From CAZEIW01 sp964512305 (GTDB lineage: Bacteria; Pseudomonadota; Gammaproteobacteria; Burkholderiales; Burkholderiaceae_F), in the NCBI GenBank assembly GCA_964512305.1, contig CAZEIW010000048.1:1-19242 (forward strand): 19,242 bases of DNA, read 5' to 3'. A program made the translations under genes and the position numbers. Below, one piece after another: positions 1 to 9,827 of the stretch. Each line of letters starts with the position of its first letter. Position 1 is the first letter of the stretch. The notes under the pieces were generated by a model. It ran no database searches. It saw only the letters and a program-made list of their open reading frames with translations, and was not told where the DNA came from.

Positions 1-1325
1 CCGCGGACGACCCGGATCAGCGCCCCGGGCACGATCCGGTGCGCCGGCTGCGCCTTGGGCGAAAGCGCCGCGAGCGCGAAACGCAGTCCCTCGCCCTCGA
101 TCCGGATCGGGGTCGTCTGCCCCGGGGTCGCCCCCGCCATCACGGCTTTCACCAGCTTCGGCCCGGCCTCCAGCACGATCGCCGGCGGCATGCCGGAAAC
201 GTCGGGCGCCTCCCCGAGGGCGTCGTCGATGCGTTGATCGCGCACCGACGTGTCGTCGCCGAGCTTGATGAAGCGCTCCGGCCCGCGGTACCCGTAGCGA
301 TGGTCGTAGGCGAGCACCTGCGAACGCAGCGCGTTGTACGCGACCTGCTGGTCGCCGCTCGAGATCGTCGTGTAGACGTTCAGGCCGCGGTTGTAGGTCT
401 CCTCGTGGAACACGTCGTAGACGAGCTGCCGCGCCAGCTCGGCCGCGAACTCGGCGCGCACGCGCGAGTGGGTCATGCTGGCCGGCGTCGCGCCGCCGGC
501 GCGCGGCTTCAGCGGCTCGGCGAGCGCGGCGTCGAACGCCTTGCGGTCGATATAGCCGAGGGCGAGCATCCGCGACAGCACATAGTGCTGGCGCGCGCGC
601 GCGCCCTTCGGGTTGGCGAGCGGGTTGTAGCTGCTGGGCGCCTTCGGCAGCCCCGCCAGCATCGCGCATTCGCCCAGGCTGAGGTCCGCGAGCGCCTTGC
701 CGAAATAGGTTTGCGCCGCCGCGGCGAACCCGTATGCCCGCTGCCCGAGGAAGATCTGGTTGATGTAGACCTCCAGGATGCGGTCCTTCGCGAGCGAGGA
801 CTCGATCTTGTAGGCGAGCGCGATCTCGTAGATCTTCCGGATGTAGCTGCGCTCCGAGCTCAGGTAGAAGTTGCGCGCGACCTGCATCGTGATCGTGCTG
901 CCGCCCTGCCCGCGCCGGCCGGACAGCAGGTTGACCAACGCCGCGCGGGCGATCCCGAGCACATCGACGCCCCCGTGGTGGTAGAAGCCTTCGTCCTCGG
1001 CTGCCAGGATCGCCTGCTTCAGCTGCTCCGGGACCTCCTGGATGGGCACGTAGCTGCGCCTTTCCTCGCCGAACTCCCCGAGAAGGACGCCATCGGAGCT
1101 CCAGACCCGCAACGGGATCTTGGGACGATAATCGGTCAGCGTGTCGATCGGGGGCAGGTTCGAGTACGCGATCGCGAACACGTAGGTCATCAGCAGCGAG
1201 CCGGCGACCATCGCGCCCAGCGCGGCCGACACGGCGAGGCCCGTGATGCGGCCGGGGCGGGTCGCCGACCATCGGCGGGCGCGCTCGAACAGCGAAGACA
1301 GCGGCGAACCTTGGGGAGAGGACAA
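1..1325 (-). CDS. mrcA: Penicillin-binding protein 1A, N-terminal part (gene cut by left window edge)
   Basis: Bifunctional class A penicillin-binding protein: polymerises glycan strands from lipid II and cross-links peptides in the periplasm. 441 codons are visible. Residues ~25-48 form a signal-anchor membrane helix (ITGLAVSAALGAMVAG...). The GT51 glycosyltransferase domain follows, with the catalytic Glu110 in EDEGFYHHGGVD and the downstream motifs GQGGSTITMQVARN and ILEVYINQIFLGQRAYGF. After residue ~330 comes the OB-like insert typical of PBP1A; the transpeptidase domain must lie beyond the window. The start is TTG at 1325: the frame has a stop at 1388-1386, no ATG or GTG lies between, and GGAG sits 6 nt before the TTG. 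The next ATG (1211) would cut into the membrane helix. Divergent from pilM, the usual betaproteobacterial arrangement. Family is certain; the start is probable. Confidence 0.93.
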   Translation of the reverse strand, partial: MSSPQGSPLSSLFERARRWSATRPGRITGLAVSAALGAMVAGSLLMTYVFAIAYSNLPPIDTLTDYRPKIPLRVWSSDGVLLGEFGEERRSYVPIQEVPEQLKQAILAAEDEGFYHHGGVDVLGIARAALVNLLSGRRGQGGSTITMQVARNFYLSSERSYIRKIYEIALAYKIESSLAKDRILEVYINQIFLGQRAYGFAAAAQTYFGKALADLSLGECAMLAGLPKAPSSYNPLANPKGARARQHYVLSRMLALGYIDRKAFDAALAEPLKPRAGGATPASMTHSRVRAEFAAELARQLVYDVFHEETYNRGLNVYTTISSGDQQVAYNALRSQVLAYDHRYGYRGPERFIKLGDDTSVRDQRIDDALGEAPDVSGMPPAIVLEAGPKLVKAVMAGATPGQTTPIRIEGEGLRFALAALSPKAQPAHRIVPGALIRVVR

Positions 1326-1713
1326 CGGCGACTCCGCGGGGGGCGGCGGGGGGTGCTCGGACGGCCTCGAGCTCCGGGGCGGCGATTATAGGCAGGCAGA
1401 CACCGGAGGCGGCCGCCGGTTCCCCCCAACGCGCAGCCTGCCCATTCGATTGCAGCCGAAAGTACCGGAAAAGTGCCACTCATCGACCGTTCGAAGGGCT
1501 TGTGCAGGCTTTCACTCTATTGCTAGCATTTGAAGTAGCGTCCAATAAAACAGCGGTAAACTCTCGAAAGATAAAGGAAATGCGAGTCGCGGCACGGGGC
1601 GGACCCGATGTCGTCGGCGGCTTCGGCCTCGCGCAACTGACTCGCGCCCGGCATCGGAGGAGACTCGCAGGACTGCCTGATTCGGGATTGCCTGCTCGCA
1701 CGGGAGTGCCGCT
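1326..1713. promoter_or_regulatory. Divergent intergenic region mrcA / pilMNOPQ
   Basis: This 388-bp gap contains no convincing gene and must hold the promoters of both divergent units. The segment ~1500-1590 is clearly richer in A/T than its surroundings. A weak sigma70-like candidate for the pil operon is TTGTGC (1500-1505) with TAGCAT (1524-1529), 18 nt apart. On the other strand TTGGAC with a CAATAG-like hexamer is possible for mrcA. Both are poor matches and are inference only. GGGAG at 1702-1706 is the pilM ribosome binding site. Confidence 0.45.
1391..1442. repeat. Nested inverted repeat in the mrcA leader
   Basis: GGCAGGC (1391-1397) pairs with GCCTGCC (1436-1442). Inside it ACCGG (1402-1406) pairs with CCGGT (1416-1420) around a GC palindrome. 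If mrcA transcription starts upstream of this point, it would form a hairpin in the leader about 65 nt before the TTG start. Function unknown; it may be chance in GC-rich DNA. Confidence 0.4.
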
Positions 1714-2793
1714 TTGGCTTTCGAACTGCCGTTCCTTTCCTCCAAGACACCTCCCTTGGTCGGGCTCGATGTCGGGTCCTCGAGCGTGAAGCTCGTCGAG
1801 CTCGCGGACTCCGGGGGCGGCGTGCTGCGCCTGGAAAGGTACGCGATCGAGTCGATCCCGCGCGGCGCGGTCGTCGACGGCAACATCGACAAGATCGACA
1901 TCGTCGCCGATGCGGTCCGTCGCGTCTGGCGGCGGTCCGGGACGCGGGTCAAGAACGTCGCGATGGCGCTGCCTGCCTCGGCGGTCATCACCAAGCGCAT
2001 CGCGCTGCCAGGCAACCTGCGCGAAGAAGAAATGGAAATGCAGGTCGAGAGCGAGGCCAACCAGTACATCCCGTTCGCGCTCGATGAAGTCAGCCTCGAT
2101 TTCCAGGTGCTGGGGGCGATTCCGAACGCGCCGGACGACGTCGAGGTCCTGATCGCCGCCTCGCGCAAGGAAAAGGTCGAGGACAGGATGGCGGTCGCGC
2201 AGGCCGCCGGCCTGCGGCCGATCGTGGTCGACGTCGAATCGTTTGCGGCGCGGGCGGCGCTGATGCGGCTCATCGAGCAGCTGCCCAGCCGCGGCGACGG
2301 CCTCGTGATCGCGGTGTTCTACCTGGGCGCCAACACGACCAGCGTCACCGTGATCCTGGACGGCGAGGCGATCTACGAGCGCGAGCAGCCGTTCGGCGGG
2401 CAGCAGCTCACCGGCGACATCGCGCGCACCTACGGCGTCCCGGCCGAGGAGGCCGAGCAGAAGAAGCGCAGCGGCGACCTGCCGGCGAGCTACGAGAACG
2501 ACGTGCTCAAGCCGTTCATCGACACCGCCGCCACCGAGATCACGCGCGCGCTGCAGTTCTTCTTCACGTCGACGCCGTACACGCGCGTCGACCAGATCAT
2601 GCTCGCCGGCGGCTCTTCCGTGCTCACCGGCCTGGCCGAGGCGCTGATGGACCGGGCCCAGGTCCCGACCTCGGTGATCTCGCCGTTCAAGGGCATGGAG
2701 ATCGGCGCCGGGGTGCGCGACAAGCAGCTGCGGCTCGACGCCCCCGCCCTGCTGACCCCGTGCGGGCTCGCGATGCGGAGATTCGACAAATGA
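1714..2793 (+). CDS. pilM: Type IV pilus assembly protein PilM
   Basis: Cytoplasmic actin-like ATPase-fold protein of the type IVa pilus alignment subcomplex; it binds the cytoplasmic N-terminus of PilN. At 359 aa it has the usual length. The phosphate-1 actin motif is GLDVGSSSVKLVEL (residues ~17-30), EANQYIPF is a conserved PilM signature, and IMLAGGSSVLTGL is the adenosine-binding loop near residue 300. The start is TTG at 1714, chosen because GGGAG (1702-1706) is 7 nt upstream and the product then begins with a short tail before the first strand, as in other PilMs. First gene of the pilMNOPQ operon; its TGA overlaps the pilN ATG (ATGA). Identification is firm. Confidence 0.96.
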   Translation: MAFELPFLSSKTPPLVGLDVGSSSVKLVELADSGGGVLRLERYAIESIPRGAVVDGNIDKIDIVADAVRRVWRRSGTRVKNVAMALPASAVITKRIALPGNLREEEMEMQVESEANQYIPFALDEVSLDFQVLGAIPNAPDDVEVLIAASRKEKVEDRMAVAQAAGLRPIVVDVESFAARAALMRLIEQLPSRGDGLVIAVFYLGANTTSVTVILDGEAIYEREQPFGGQQLTGDIARTYGVPAEEAEQKKRSGDLPASYENDVLKPFIDTAATEITRALQFFFTSTPYTRVDQIMLAGGSSVLTGLAEALMDRAQVPTSVISPFKGMEIGAGVRDKQLRLDAPALLTPCGLAMRRFDK

Positions 2794-3413
2794 CGACGAT
2801 CCGCGTCAACCTGCTGCCCCACCGCGAGCTGCGGCGCGAGCGGCAGAAGCGGGCGTTCTACCTTCTCACCGGGATCAGCGTGCTCGCCGGCGCCCTGCTG
2901 GTCCTCCTCGTATGGTCGGTGCTGGAGGGCTACCTCGCCAACCAGCGCGACCGCAACGAGCTGATCGCCGCGGAGAACCGCAAGCTGGACATCCAGATTA
3001 AGGAGATCGCGACGCTGCGCCAGGAGATCGACGCGCTGCGCTCGCGCCAGAAGGCGGTCGAAGACCTGCAGGCCGACCGCAACCAGCCCGTCTACCTGAT
3101 GGACGAGCTGACCCGCCAGACGCCCGAGGGCATCTACCTGCGCGCGATCAAGCAGGAGGACCGCAAGGTCAACGTGGCCGGCTGGGCGGCGTCCAACGAG
3201 CGCGTGTCCGAATTCCTGCGCAACCTGCAGAACAACGCCAAATACGTCGAGCGCCCCGAGCTGATCGAGATCAAGCTCGCGGGCCAGAGCCCCCAGAACA
3301 TCCAGCGCAGGCTGTTCGAGTTCTCGCTGAACTTCTGGATGAAACCCACCGGCGAGCGCGCGCCGACGGCCCAGGCCGGCGGCGGCAAGGCGCAGCCGGG
3401 GGCGCCGGGCTGA
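2790..3413 (+). CDS. pilN: Type IV pilus assembly protein PilN
   Basis: Inner-membrane protein that links cytoplasmic PilM to periplasmic PilO. The 207-aa product starts with MTTIRVNLLPHRE, containing the conserved (I/V)NLLP peptide that docks into PilM. A single membrane helix spans residues ~21-44 (AFYLLTGISVLAGALLVLL), then a coiled-coil-like periplasmic segment rich in E/R/Q, then the alpha/beta fold. The start is the ATG at 2790, which overlaps the pilM stop by 4 bases. An in-frame GTG at 2760 would add ten residues before the docking motif and is unlikely. A 28-nt gap separates it from pilO. Confident by sequence and position. Confidence 0.95.
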   Translation: MTTIRVNLLPHRELRRERQKRAFYLLTGISVLAGALLVLLVWSVLEGYLANQRDRNELIAAENRKLDIQIKEIATLRQEIDALRSRQKAVEDLQADRNQPVYLMDELTRQTPEGIYLRAIKQEDRKVNVAGWAASNERVSEFLRNLQNNAKYVERPELIEIKLAGQSPQNIQRRLFEFSLNFWMKPTGERAPTAQAGGGKAQPGAPG

Positions 3414-3441
3414 GCTCGGGCGCCCGGCGAACAAGGAAACC

Positions 3442-4077
3442 ATGGCGACCACGCGCACGGATATCGCGGCCCAGTTCCGCGGCCTGACCCTCGACAACGT
3501 CGGCACCTGGCCGATGCTGCCGCGCATGACCCTCTGGGGCGCGGTCGTGCTCGCCTGCGCGGTGGGCGGCTGGGCGCTGTTCTGGCGCGGTCAGGTCGAC
3601 GAGCTGGACCAGCTGCGCCAGCAGGAGGTCCAGCTCAAGGACCAGTACCGCAGCAAGCTTCAGCAGGCGATCAACCTCGAGGAGCTGCGCCGCCAGAAGG
3701 AGCAGGTCAACCAGTACGTGCTGACGCTCGAGAAGCAGCTGCCGAGCAAGGCGGAGATGGACGCGCTGCTGTCCGATATCAACCAGGCCGGCATCGGGCG
3801 CGGCCTGCAGTTCGAGCTCTTCCGGCCGGGTCAGGTGAACCTGAAGGAGTACTACGCCGAGCTGCCGATCAGCGTCAAGGTCTCCGGGCGCTATCACGAC
3901 CTGGGCGCGTTCGCGAGCGACATCGCGAACCTGCCGCGGATCGTCACCCTGAACAACCTGAACATCCAGTCCGGGAAGGACGCCAACCTGACGCTGGACG
4001 CGACCGCCAAGACCTTCCGCTACCTCGACGAGGAGGAAGTGGCGGCCCAGCGCAAGGCGAAGGCGGCCAAGAAATGA
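3442..4077 (+). CDS. pilO: Type IV pilus assembly protein PilO
   Basis: Inner-membrane partner of PilN; the PilN/PilO heterodimer spans the periplasm and contacts PilP. At 211 aa it is standard length. A short cytoplasmic tail precedes one membrane helix at residues ~30-50 (MTLWGAVVLACAVGGWALFW), followed by a coiled coil (QLRQQEVQLKDQYRSKLQQA) and the ferredoxin-like periplasmic domain, including the typical YYAELPISVKVSGRYHDLGAF stretch. AAGGA lies about 5 nt before the ATG. The stop codon overlaps the pilP start (ATGA). Confidence 0.95.
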   Translation: MATTRTDIAAQFRGLTLDNVGTWPMLPRMTLWGAVVLACAVGGWALFWRGQVDELDQLRQQEVQLKDQYRSKLQQAINLEELRRQKEQVNQYVLTLEKQLPSKAEMDALLSDINQAGIGRGLQFELFRPGQVNLKEYYAELPISVKVSGRYHDLGAFASDIANLPRIVTLNNLNIQSGKDANLTLDATAKTFRYLDEEEVAAQRKAKAAKK

Positions 4078-4649
4078 TGCGCCTCAAACACGCGGCCGCC
4101 GCCGTGCCGGTGCTGATGATCACCGCGATTCTCGCCGGCTGCGGCCTTTCCGACGAGGGCGAGATCCAGCAGTGGATGAGCGACCTCAAGCAGTCGATGA
4201 AGCCGACCACGCAGCCCGTGCCGGAGCCCAAGGAGTTCGCGCCCTTCGCCTACGACGCCCACGGGCAGGTCGACCCGTTCGACCCGCAGAAGATCCTGAT
4301 GGCGGTCGCGCGCCAGGCGCAGGCGCGCGCGAGCGCAAGCGCCCTCAAGCCCGACCTCGACCGCAGGCGCGAGGTGCTCGAAGGTTTTCCGCTCGACCAG
4401 ATCCGGATGGTCGGCATGATGCGCCAGGGCGGCAACAACGTCGCGCTGCTCGAAACCAACGGCTCGACCCACATGGTCCGGGTGGGCAACTACATCGGCC
4501 AGAACTTCGGTCTCGTCAGCCGCATCACCGAGACCGAAGTGACGCTGAAGGAAATCGTCCAGGATGCCGCCGGTGAATGGGTGGAGCGGCCCGCGAAACT
4601 AGAGCTGCAGGAAAGCCCAGCCGGGGCGCAGCAGGGGAGCAAGCGATGA
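4074..4649 (+). CDS. pilP: Type IV pilus lipoprotein PilP
   Basis: Lipoprotein of the pilus alignment complex that joins PilN/PilO to the N-terminal domains of the PilQ secretin. 191 aa. The signal peptide ends in the lipobox L-A-G-C with the lipidated Cys at residue 23. A flexible stretch then leads to the PilP beta-domain (VDPFDP..., VRVGNYIGQNFGLVSRI). The ATG at 4074 overlaps the pilO stop; a second ATG directly follows at 4077 and could also serve. The gene's own TGA overlaps the pilQ ATG, so translation is probably coupled along the operon. Confidence 0.94.
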   Translation: MMRLKHAAAAVPVLMITAILAGCGLSDEGEIQQWMSDLKQSMKPTTQPVPEPKEFAPFAYDAHGQVDPFDPQKILMAVARQAQARASASALKPDLDRRREVLEGFPLDQIRMVGMMRQGGNNVALLETNGSTHMVRVGNYIGQNFGLVSRITETEVTLKEIVQDAAGEWVERPAKLELQESPAGAQQGSKR

Positions 4650-6889
4650 CATCGTCGATCAGAAGAATCGCCCAGCCGGCTGCGGCCGCGGCGGGGTCCG
4701 TTTTCGTCGCGCTCGCGCTGCTCCTGGCGCTCGGCCCGCGCGCCGCGCACGCGCAAGGCGAGGCCGCCGGCACGAACAGCATCGAGCGCATCGACGCGAC
4801 CCAGACCGGCACCGGCGTCTTCCTGACGATCCAGCTGAAGGACCCGATCGGCGCGGTCCCGACCAGCTTCTCGGTCACGAATCCGGCCCGCGTCGCGCTC
4901 GACCTGCCGCTGACGGTCAACAACCTCGGGCGCAGCTCGGTCGAGATCAACCAGGGCGACCTGCGCTCGGTCAACGTGGTGCAGGCGCAGGGGCGCTCGC
5001 GCGTCGTCCTGAACCTGCGCCGGCCGATCACCTACGCGGTCACCGTGCAGGGCAACACGGTGCAGATATCGCTGGGCTCCACCGAGTCGCCGACCTTCCC
5101 GGCGGCCGAGGCGACGCCGCCGGCGGCAACCGCCGCCGCGCCGGCACCGGCTGCACCTGCCATGGCAGCAGCGCCGGCCGCCGCCGCGCCGGCGGCCCCC
5201 GCCGCCGCCGCGACAGCCGCCGGGCCGCGCTCGATCCGCTCGCTCGACTTCCGGCGCGGATCCGAAGGCGAGGGACGCGTCGTGGTCGACCTGAGCGACC
5301 CGAACACCAGCGTCGACATCCGCCAGCAGGGACAGACGGTCGTGGTCGACTTCCTCGGCACGACCCTGCCCGAGTCGTTGCGCCGCCGCCTCGACGTCAC
5401 CGATTTCGGCACGCCCATCGCGCTGGTGAGCGCGAGCCAGCAGGGAGCCAACGTGCGGCTGACGATCGAGCCGCGCGGCCTGTGGGAGCAGAACGCCTAC
5501 CAGACCGACAACCGATTCGTGGTCGAGGTCAAGCCGGTCAAGGAAGACCCGACACGCCTGTTCCAGGGCACGCGCCAGGGTTACCAGGGCGAGCGCCTGT
5601 CGCTGAATTTCCAGAACGTCGACGTACGCTCGCTGCTGCAGGTGATCGCCGACTTCACGAACCTCAACATCATCACCAGCGATTCGGTGCAGGGCTCGAT
5701 CACGCTGCGCCTGAAGGACGTGCCCTGGGACCAGGCCCTGGACATCATCCTGCAGACCAAGGGCCTGGACATGCGCAAGAACGGCAACGTGATCCTGGTC
5801 GCCCCGCGCGACGAGCTCGCGACCAAGGAGAAGCTCGAGCTCGAAGCGCGCAGCCAGATCGCCGAGCTCGAGCCTCTTCGCACCGAAAGCTTCGTCGTCA
5901 ACTACCAGAAGGCCGATGACGTGCGCAAGCTGCTGGTCGACGAGAAGCAGCGCCTGCTTTCCAAGCGCGGCAGCGTCGTGGTCGACACCCGGACCAACCA
6001 GCTGTTCGTCCAGGACACCGCGCAGCGCCTCGAGGACGTCCGCCGCCTGCTGACGCGGATCGACATCCCGGTGCCACAGGTGCTGATCGAGGCCCGCATC
6101 GTCGAAGCCGACGACCAGTTCAGCCAGGACATCGGCGCGCGGCTGGGGTTCGTGCACGTGTCGGGCCATTCGTGGATCAACAGCGGCATGGGCTCCCAGT
6201 TCACCCAGGGCGGCACCGGCACCGGCGCGGGCGGCACCAACACGATCGGGATCAACGGCACGACGATCACCAACCCGAATTTCGTCAACCTGCCGGCGGG
6301 CCAGCTCAACGGATTCAACGCGGGCTCGATCGGCATCACGCTGTTCAACAACAGCGTCACCAACCTGCTCAACCTGGAGATCTCGGCGCTCGAGCTCGAC
6401 GGCCGCGGCAAGGTGATCTCGAGCCCGCGCGTCGTGACGGCCGACAAGGTCAAGGCGTCGATCGAGCAGGGTACGGAAATCCCGTATCAGAGCGTCTCGG
6501 CCGGCGGCGGCATCGGCCAGGTGCAGTTCCGCAAGGCCGTGCTCAAGCTCGAAGTCACGCCGCAGATCACGCCCGAGGGCGCGATCTTCCTCGACGTCAA
6601 GGTCAACAAGGACACGCCGAGCGCGACCGTCAGCAGCAGCGCCGGCGTCGCGATCGACACCAAGAACGTCGCGACCCAGGTGCTGGTGGAAAACGGCGGC
6701 ACGGTGGTGCTGGGCGGCATCTACCAGCAGACCGAGCGGGTGACCACGACCCGGATCCCGGTGCTGGGCGAGCTGCCCGTCATCGGCGCGCTGTTCCGCG
6801 ACCGGGCCAGGGTCAACAACCGCACCGAGCTGCTGATCTTCATCACGCCGCGCGTGATCTCGGAGCGCGTGACGGCGGCGGTGCGCTAG
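4646..6889 (+). CDS. pilQ: Type IV pilus secretin PilQ
   Basis: Outer-membrane secretin that forms the pore through which type IVa pili pass. 747 aa, a normal length. Residues 1-36 form a Sec signal peptide ending AAHAQ. Two AMIN domains (~45-145 and ~190-295), which bind peptidoglycan, are separated by an Ala/Pro-rich linker (~150-190). A short N-terminal secretin domain begins at ~317 (RLSLNFQNVDVRSLL), a NolW-type domain spans ~415-485, and the beta-barrel secretin domain runs to the end with the hallmark IPVLGELPVIGALFRDR and a C-terminal TELLIFITPRVI strand. The start is the ATG at 4646: it overlaps the pilP stop, has GGGGAG upstream, and begins the signal peptide. An upstream in-frame start at 4577 would bury the signal peptide. 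Last gene of the pil cluster. Confidence 0.96.
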   Translation: MTSSIRRIAQPAAAAAGSVFVALALLLALGPRAAHAQGEAAGTNSIERIDATQTGTGVFLTIQLKDPIGAVPTSFSVTNPARVALDLPLTVNNLGRSSVEINQGDLRSVNVVQAQGRSRVVLNLRRPITYAVTVQGNTVQISLGSTESPTFPAAEATPPAATAAAPAPAAPAMAAAPAAAAPAAPAAAATAAGPRSIRSLDFRRGSEGEGRVVVDLSDPNTSVDIRQQGQTVVVDFLGTTLPESLRRRLDVTDFGTPIALVSASQQGANVRLTIEPRGLWEQNAYQTDNRFVVEVKPVKEDPTRLFQGTRQGYQGERLSLNFQNVDVRSLLQVIADFTNLNIITSDSVQGSITLRLKDVPWDQALDIILQTKGLDMRKNGNVILVAPRDELATKEKLELEARSQIAELEPLRTESFVVNYQKADDVRKLLVDEKQRLLSKRGSVVVDTRTNQLFVQDTAQRLEDVRRLLTRIDIPVPQVLIEARIVEADDQFSQDIGARLGFVHVSGHSWINSGMGSQFTQGGTGTGAGGTNTIGINGTTITNPNFVNLPAGQLNGFNAGSIGITLFNNSVTNLLNLEISALELDGRGKVISSPRVVTADKVKASIEQGTEIPYQSVSAGGGIGQVQFRKAVLKLEVTPQITPEGAIFLDVKVNKDTPSATVSSSAGVAIDTKNVATQVLVENGGTVVLGGIYQQTERVTTTRIPVLGELPVIGALFRDRARVNNRTELLIFITPRVISERVTAAVR

Positions 6890-6896
6890 CTTCCCT

Positions 6897-7020
6897 TCCT
6901 CCTTCGCGCCTGGCGGCGCTACGGAGGACAGGCCCTCGGTCCCAAGGCTGCGAGCAAGCCCGAGGTCCCATAGCTATGACCGGACCTGTCCTCCGTAGCG
7001 CCGCCAGGCGCGAAGGAGGA
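6897..7020. repeat. Perfect 36-bp inverted repeat spanning the pilQ-aroK junction
   Basis: Bases 6897-6932 are the exact reverse complement of 6985-7020, with a 52-bp spacer. Pairing stops at 6896/7021 on the outside and 6933/6984 on the inside. The spacer holds the palindrome CATAGCTATG (6969-6978), which contains the aroK start, a smaller CCTCGG/CCGAGG pair (6934-6939 and 6960-6965) and GGTCCC twice. The right arm is translated as residues 4-15 of AroK. It could be a REP/MITE-type mobile repeat, a hairpin ending pil transcription, or a structure controlling aroK translation. No T-run follows. I found no other copy in this window. Confidence 0.85.
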
Positions 7021-7575
7021 TCGATCTTCCTTGTCGGCATGATGGGCGCCGGCAAGTCCACGATCGGTCGCCTGCTCGCGGCCGCGGCGAACTTCGAATT
7101 CGTCGACGCCGATGCCGAGCTCGCCCGGCGTGCCGGCGCATCCATCTCGACCATCTTCGAGCTCGAGGGCGAGGCGGCGTTTCGCGCGCGCGAGTCGCAA
7201 CTCCTCGGCGAACTGTGCCTTCGGCCGCGAATCGTGCTCGCCACGGGCGGCGGCGCTGTCCTGAGCGAGGACAACCGCGAGCTGCTGCGCCAAAACGGCC
7301 TCGTGGTCTTTCTCGAGGCCTCGGCCGACGAGATCGCCCGCCGCACCCGCAAGGACACCAGCCGTCCGCTCCTGAGCGGGGCCACCGGCGACGAGCGGCG
7401 CGCCCGCATCGAGGCGCTGCTGGCGCAGAGGGAACCCCTGTATCGCGAGGTCGCGCAACTGGTATTTCGTTCGGCAGCGAACAACCCCAAGCGGCTGGTC
7501 GAGGCGATCCTCGCGCATCCGCGGGTGGCCGCCACGCTTGCCCATGCCGCCGTCGAGGATGGCGGGCAGCCTTAG
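6976..7575 (+). CDS. aroK: Shikimate kinase
   Basis: Phosphorylates shikimate to shikimate-3-phosphate with ATP (chorismate pathway, cytoplasm). 199 aa. Walker A is GMMGAGKST (residues 21-29), the shikimate-binding Asp is D46 in FVDADAEL, the glycine motif ATGGGAVL lies near 91, the lid region is RTRKDTSRPLL, and the C-terminal REPLYREVA is typical. The ATG at 6976 is the only plausible start: no ATG/GTG/TTG occurs between the pilQ stop and it in this frame, and the next ATG (7039) would delete the first beta strand. GAGG at 6962-6965 is a modest ribosome site. Residues 4-15 (PVLRSAARREGG) are encoded by an inverted-repeat arm and are not part of the normal family N-terminus. A strong AAGGAGG at 7013-7019 has no usable start codon after it. 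One base separates it from aroB. Confidence 0.94.
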   Translation: MTGPVLRSAARREGGSIFLVGMMGAGKSTIGRLLAAAANFEFVDADAELARRAGASISTIFELEGEAAFRARESQLLGELCLRPRIVLATGGGAVLSEDNRELLRQNGLVVFLEASADEIARRTRKDTSRPLLSGATGDERRARIEALLAQREPLYREVAQLVFRSAANNPKRLVEAILAHPRVAATLAHAAVEDGGQP

Positions 7576-7576
7576 A

Positions 7577-8661
<1,085 letters not shown>

Positions 8662-8665
<4 letters not shown>

Positions 8666-9798
8666 TCCACGACCCCGAGGCGCATCTCGCGGCGTACGCG
8701 GCGCGCTCGGTCGCCACGCGCGGGCGGCGCTTCGACGAGGAGGCGGCGCCGACGCGGACCCAGTTCCAGCGCGACCGCGACCGGATCGTCCACTCCACCG
8801 CGTTCCGCCGGCTCGAGTACAAGACCCAGGTGTTCGTCAACCACGAAGGCGACCTGTTCCGTACGCGATTGACGCATTCGCTCGAAGTGGCGCAGATCGC
8901 GCGCTCGATCGCGCGCTGCCTGCGCGTCAACGAGGACCTGGTGGAGGCGATCTCGCTCGCGCACGACCTCGGCCACACCCCCTTCGGCCATGCCGGCCAG
9001 GACGCGCTCAACGAGTGCATGCGCCCTTATGGCGGCTTCGAGCACAACCTGCAGTCGCTGCGCGTCGTGGACGAGCTCGAGGAACGCTACGGCGCCTTCG
9101 ACGGTCTGAACCTCTGTTTCGAGACGCGCGAGGGCATCCTGAAACACTGCTCGCCAGACCATGCGCGGCGCCTGGGCGCGATCGGCGAGCGCTTCCTGCT
9201 GCGCCGCCAGGCGTCGCTCGAGGCGCAGATCGCCAATCTGGCCGATGAAATCGCGTACAACAACCACGATATCGACGATGGCCTGCGTTCGGGTCTGCTC
9301 GACGAGGAGGGCCTGGCGCGGGTGCCGGTCGTCGCGCGCCACGCCGAGGCCGTGCGCGCGCTCTATCCGCGGATCACGCCGCGGCGCGCGGTCAACGAAA
9401 CGGTGCGGGGGATGATCAACACGCTGGTGGTCGACCTGGTGCGGGAGTCGGAGGGCCGGATCGCGGCGGCGGCGCCGCAATCGGTGGACGACGTGCGGCA
9501 GGCGCCGCCGCTCGTCGCGTTTTCCGCTGCGCTGCGCGCGGAGGCCGACGAGCTGAAGGTCTTCCTGCGCGACCACCTGTACCGGCACCCGCAGGTGATG
9601 CGGATGACCGCGAAGGCGCGCCGCATCGTGCGCGAGCTCTTCGCCGCTTTCCACGAGGAGCCGCGCCTGCTGGCGGACGATCACCGCGCGCGGGTGGAGC
9701 GCGACGGCCCGCGCGCGATCGCCGACTACATCGCCGGCATGACCGACCGGTACGCGATCCGCGAGCACCGCCGACTGTTCGCGGTCGGGGACGACTGA
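8662..9798 (+). CDS. dgt: Deoxyguanosinetriphosphate triphosphohydrolase-like protein (HD domain)
   Basis: HD-superfamily hydrolase of the short dGTPase-like family, expected to split dNTPs into deoxynucleoside and triphosphate and so affect dNTP pools. 378 aa. Metal-binding HD residues are H72 (RLTHSLEV), H101-D102 (LAHDLGHTPFGHAG) and D195 (ADEIAYNNHD). The N-terminal RTQFQRDRDRIVHSTAFRRL is a family signature. The start is GTG at 8662, overlapping the aroB stop (GTGA). A dGTPase-like gene after aroB is typical of betaproteobacteria, where gltB often comes next; here a transposase follows instead. Substrate specificity is inferred from family only. Confidence 0.92.
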
Positions 9799-9827
9799 GC
9801 CCGACCGCCCGCGTCGGCCGCAGCGCC

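Noticed and set aside
39..1391. 450-codon plus-strand frame over the mrcA gene
   Set aside because: The minus strand encodes clear GT51 motifs in this interval; the plus frame is low-complexity Arg/Leu/Ala.
4490..6169. 559-codon minus-strand frame over pilQ
   Set aside because: Shadow of pilQ; no recognisable motif, strongly biased composition.
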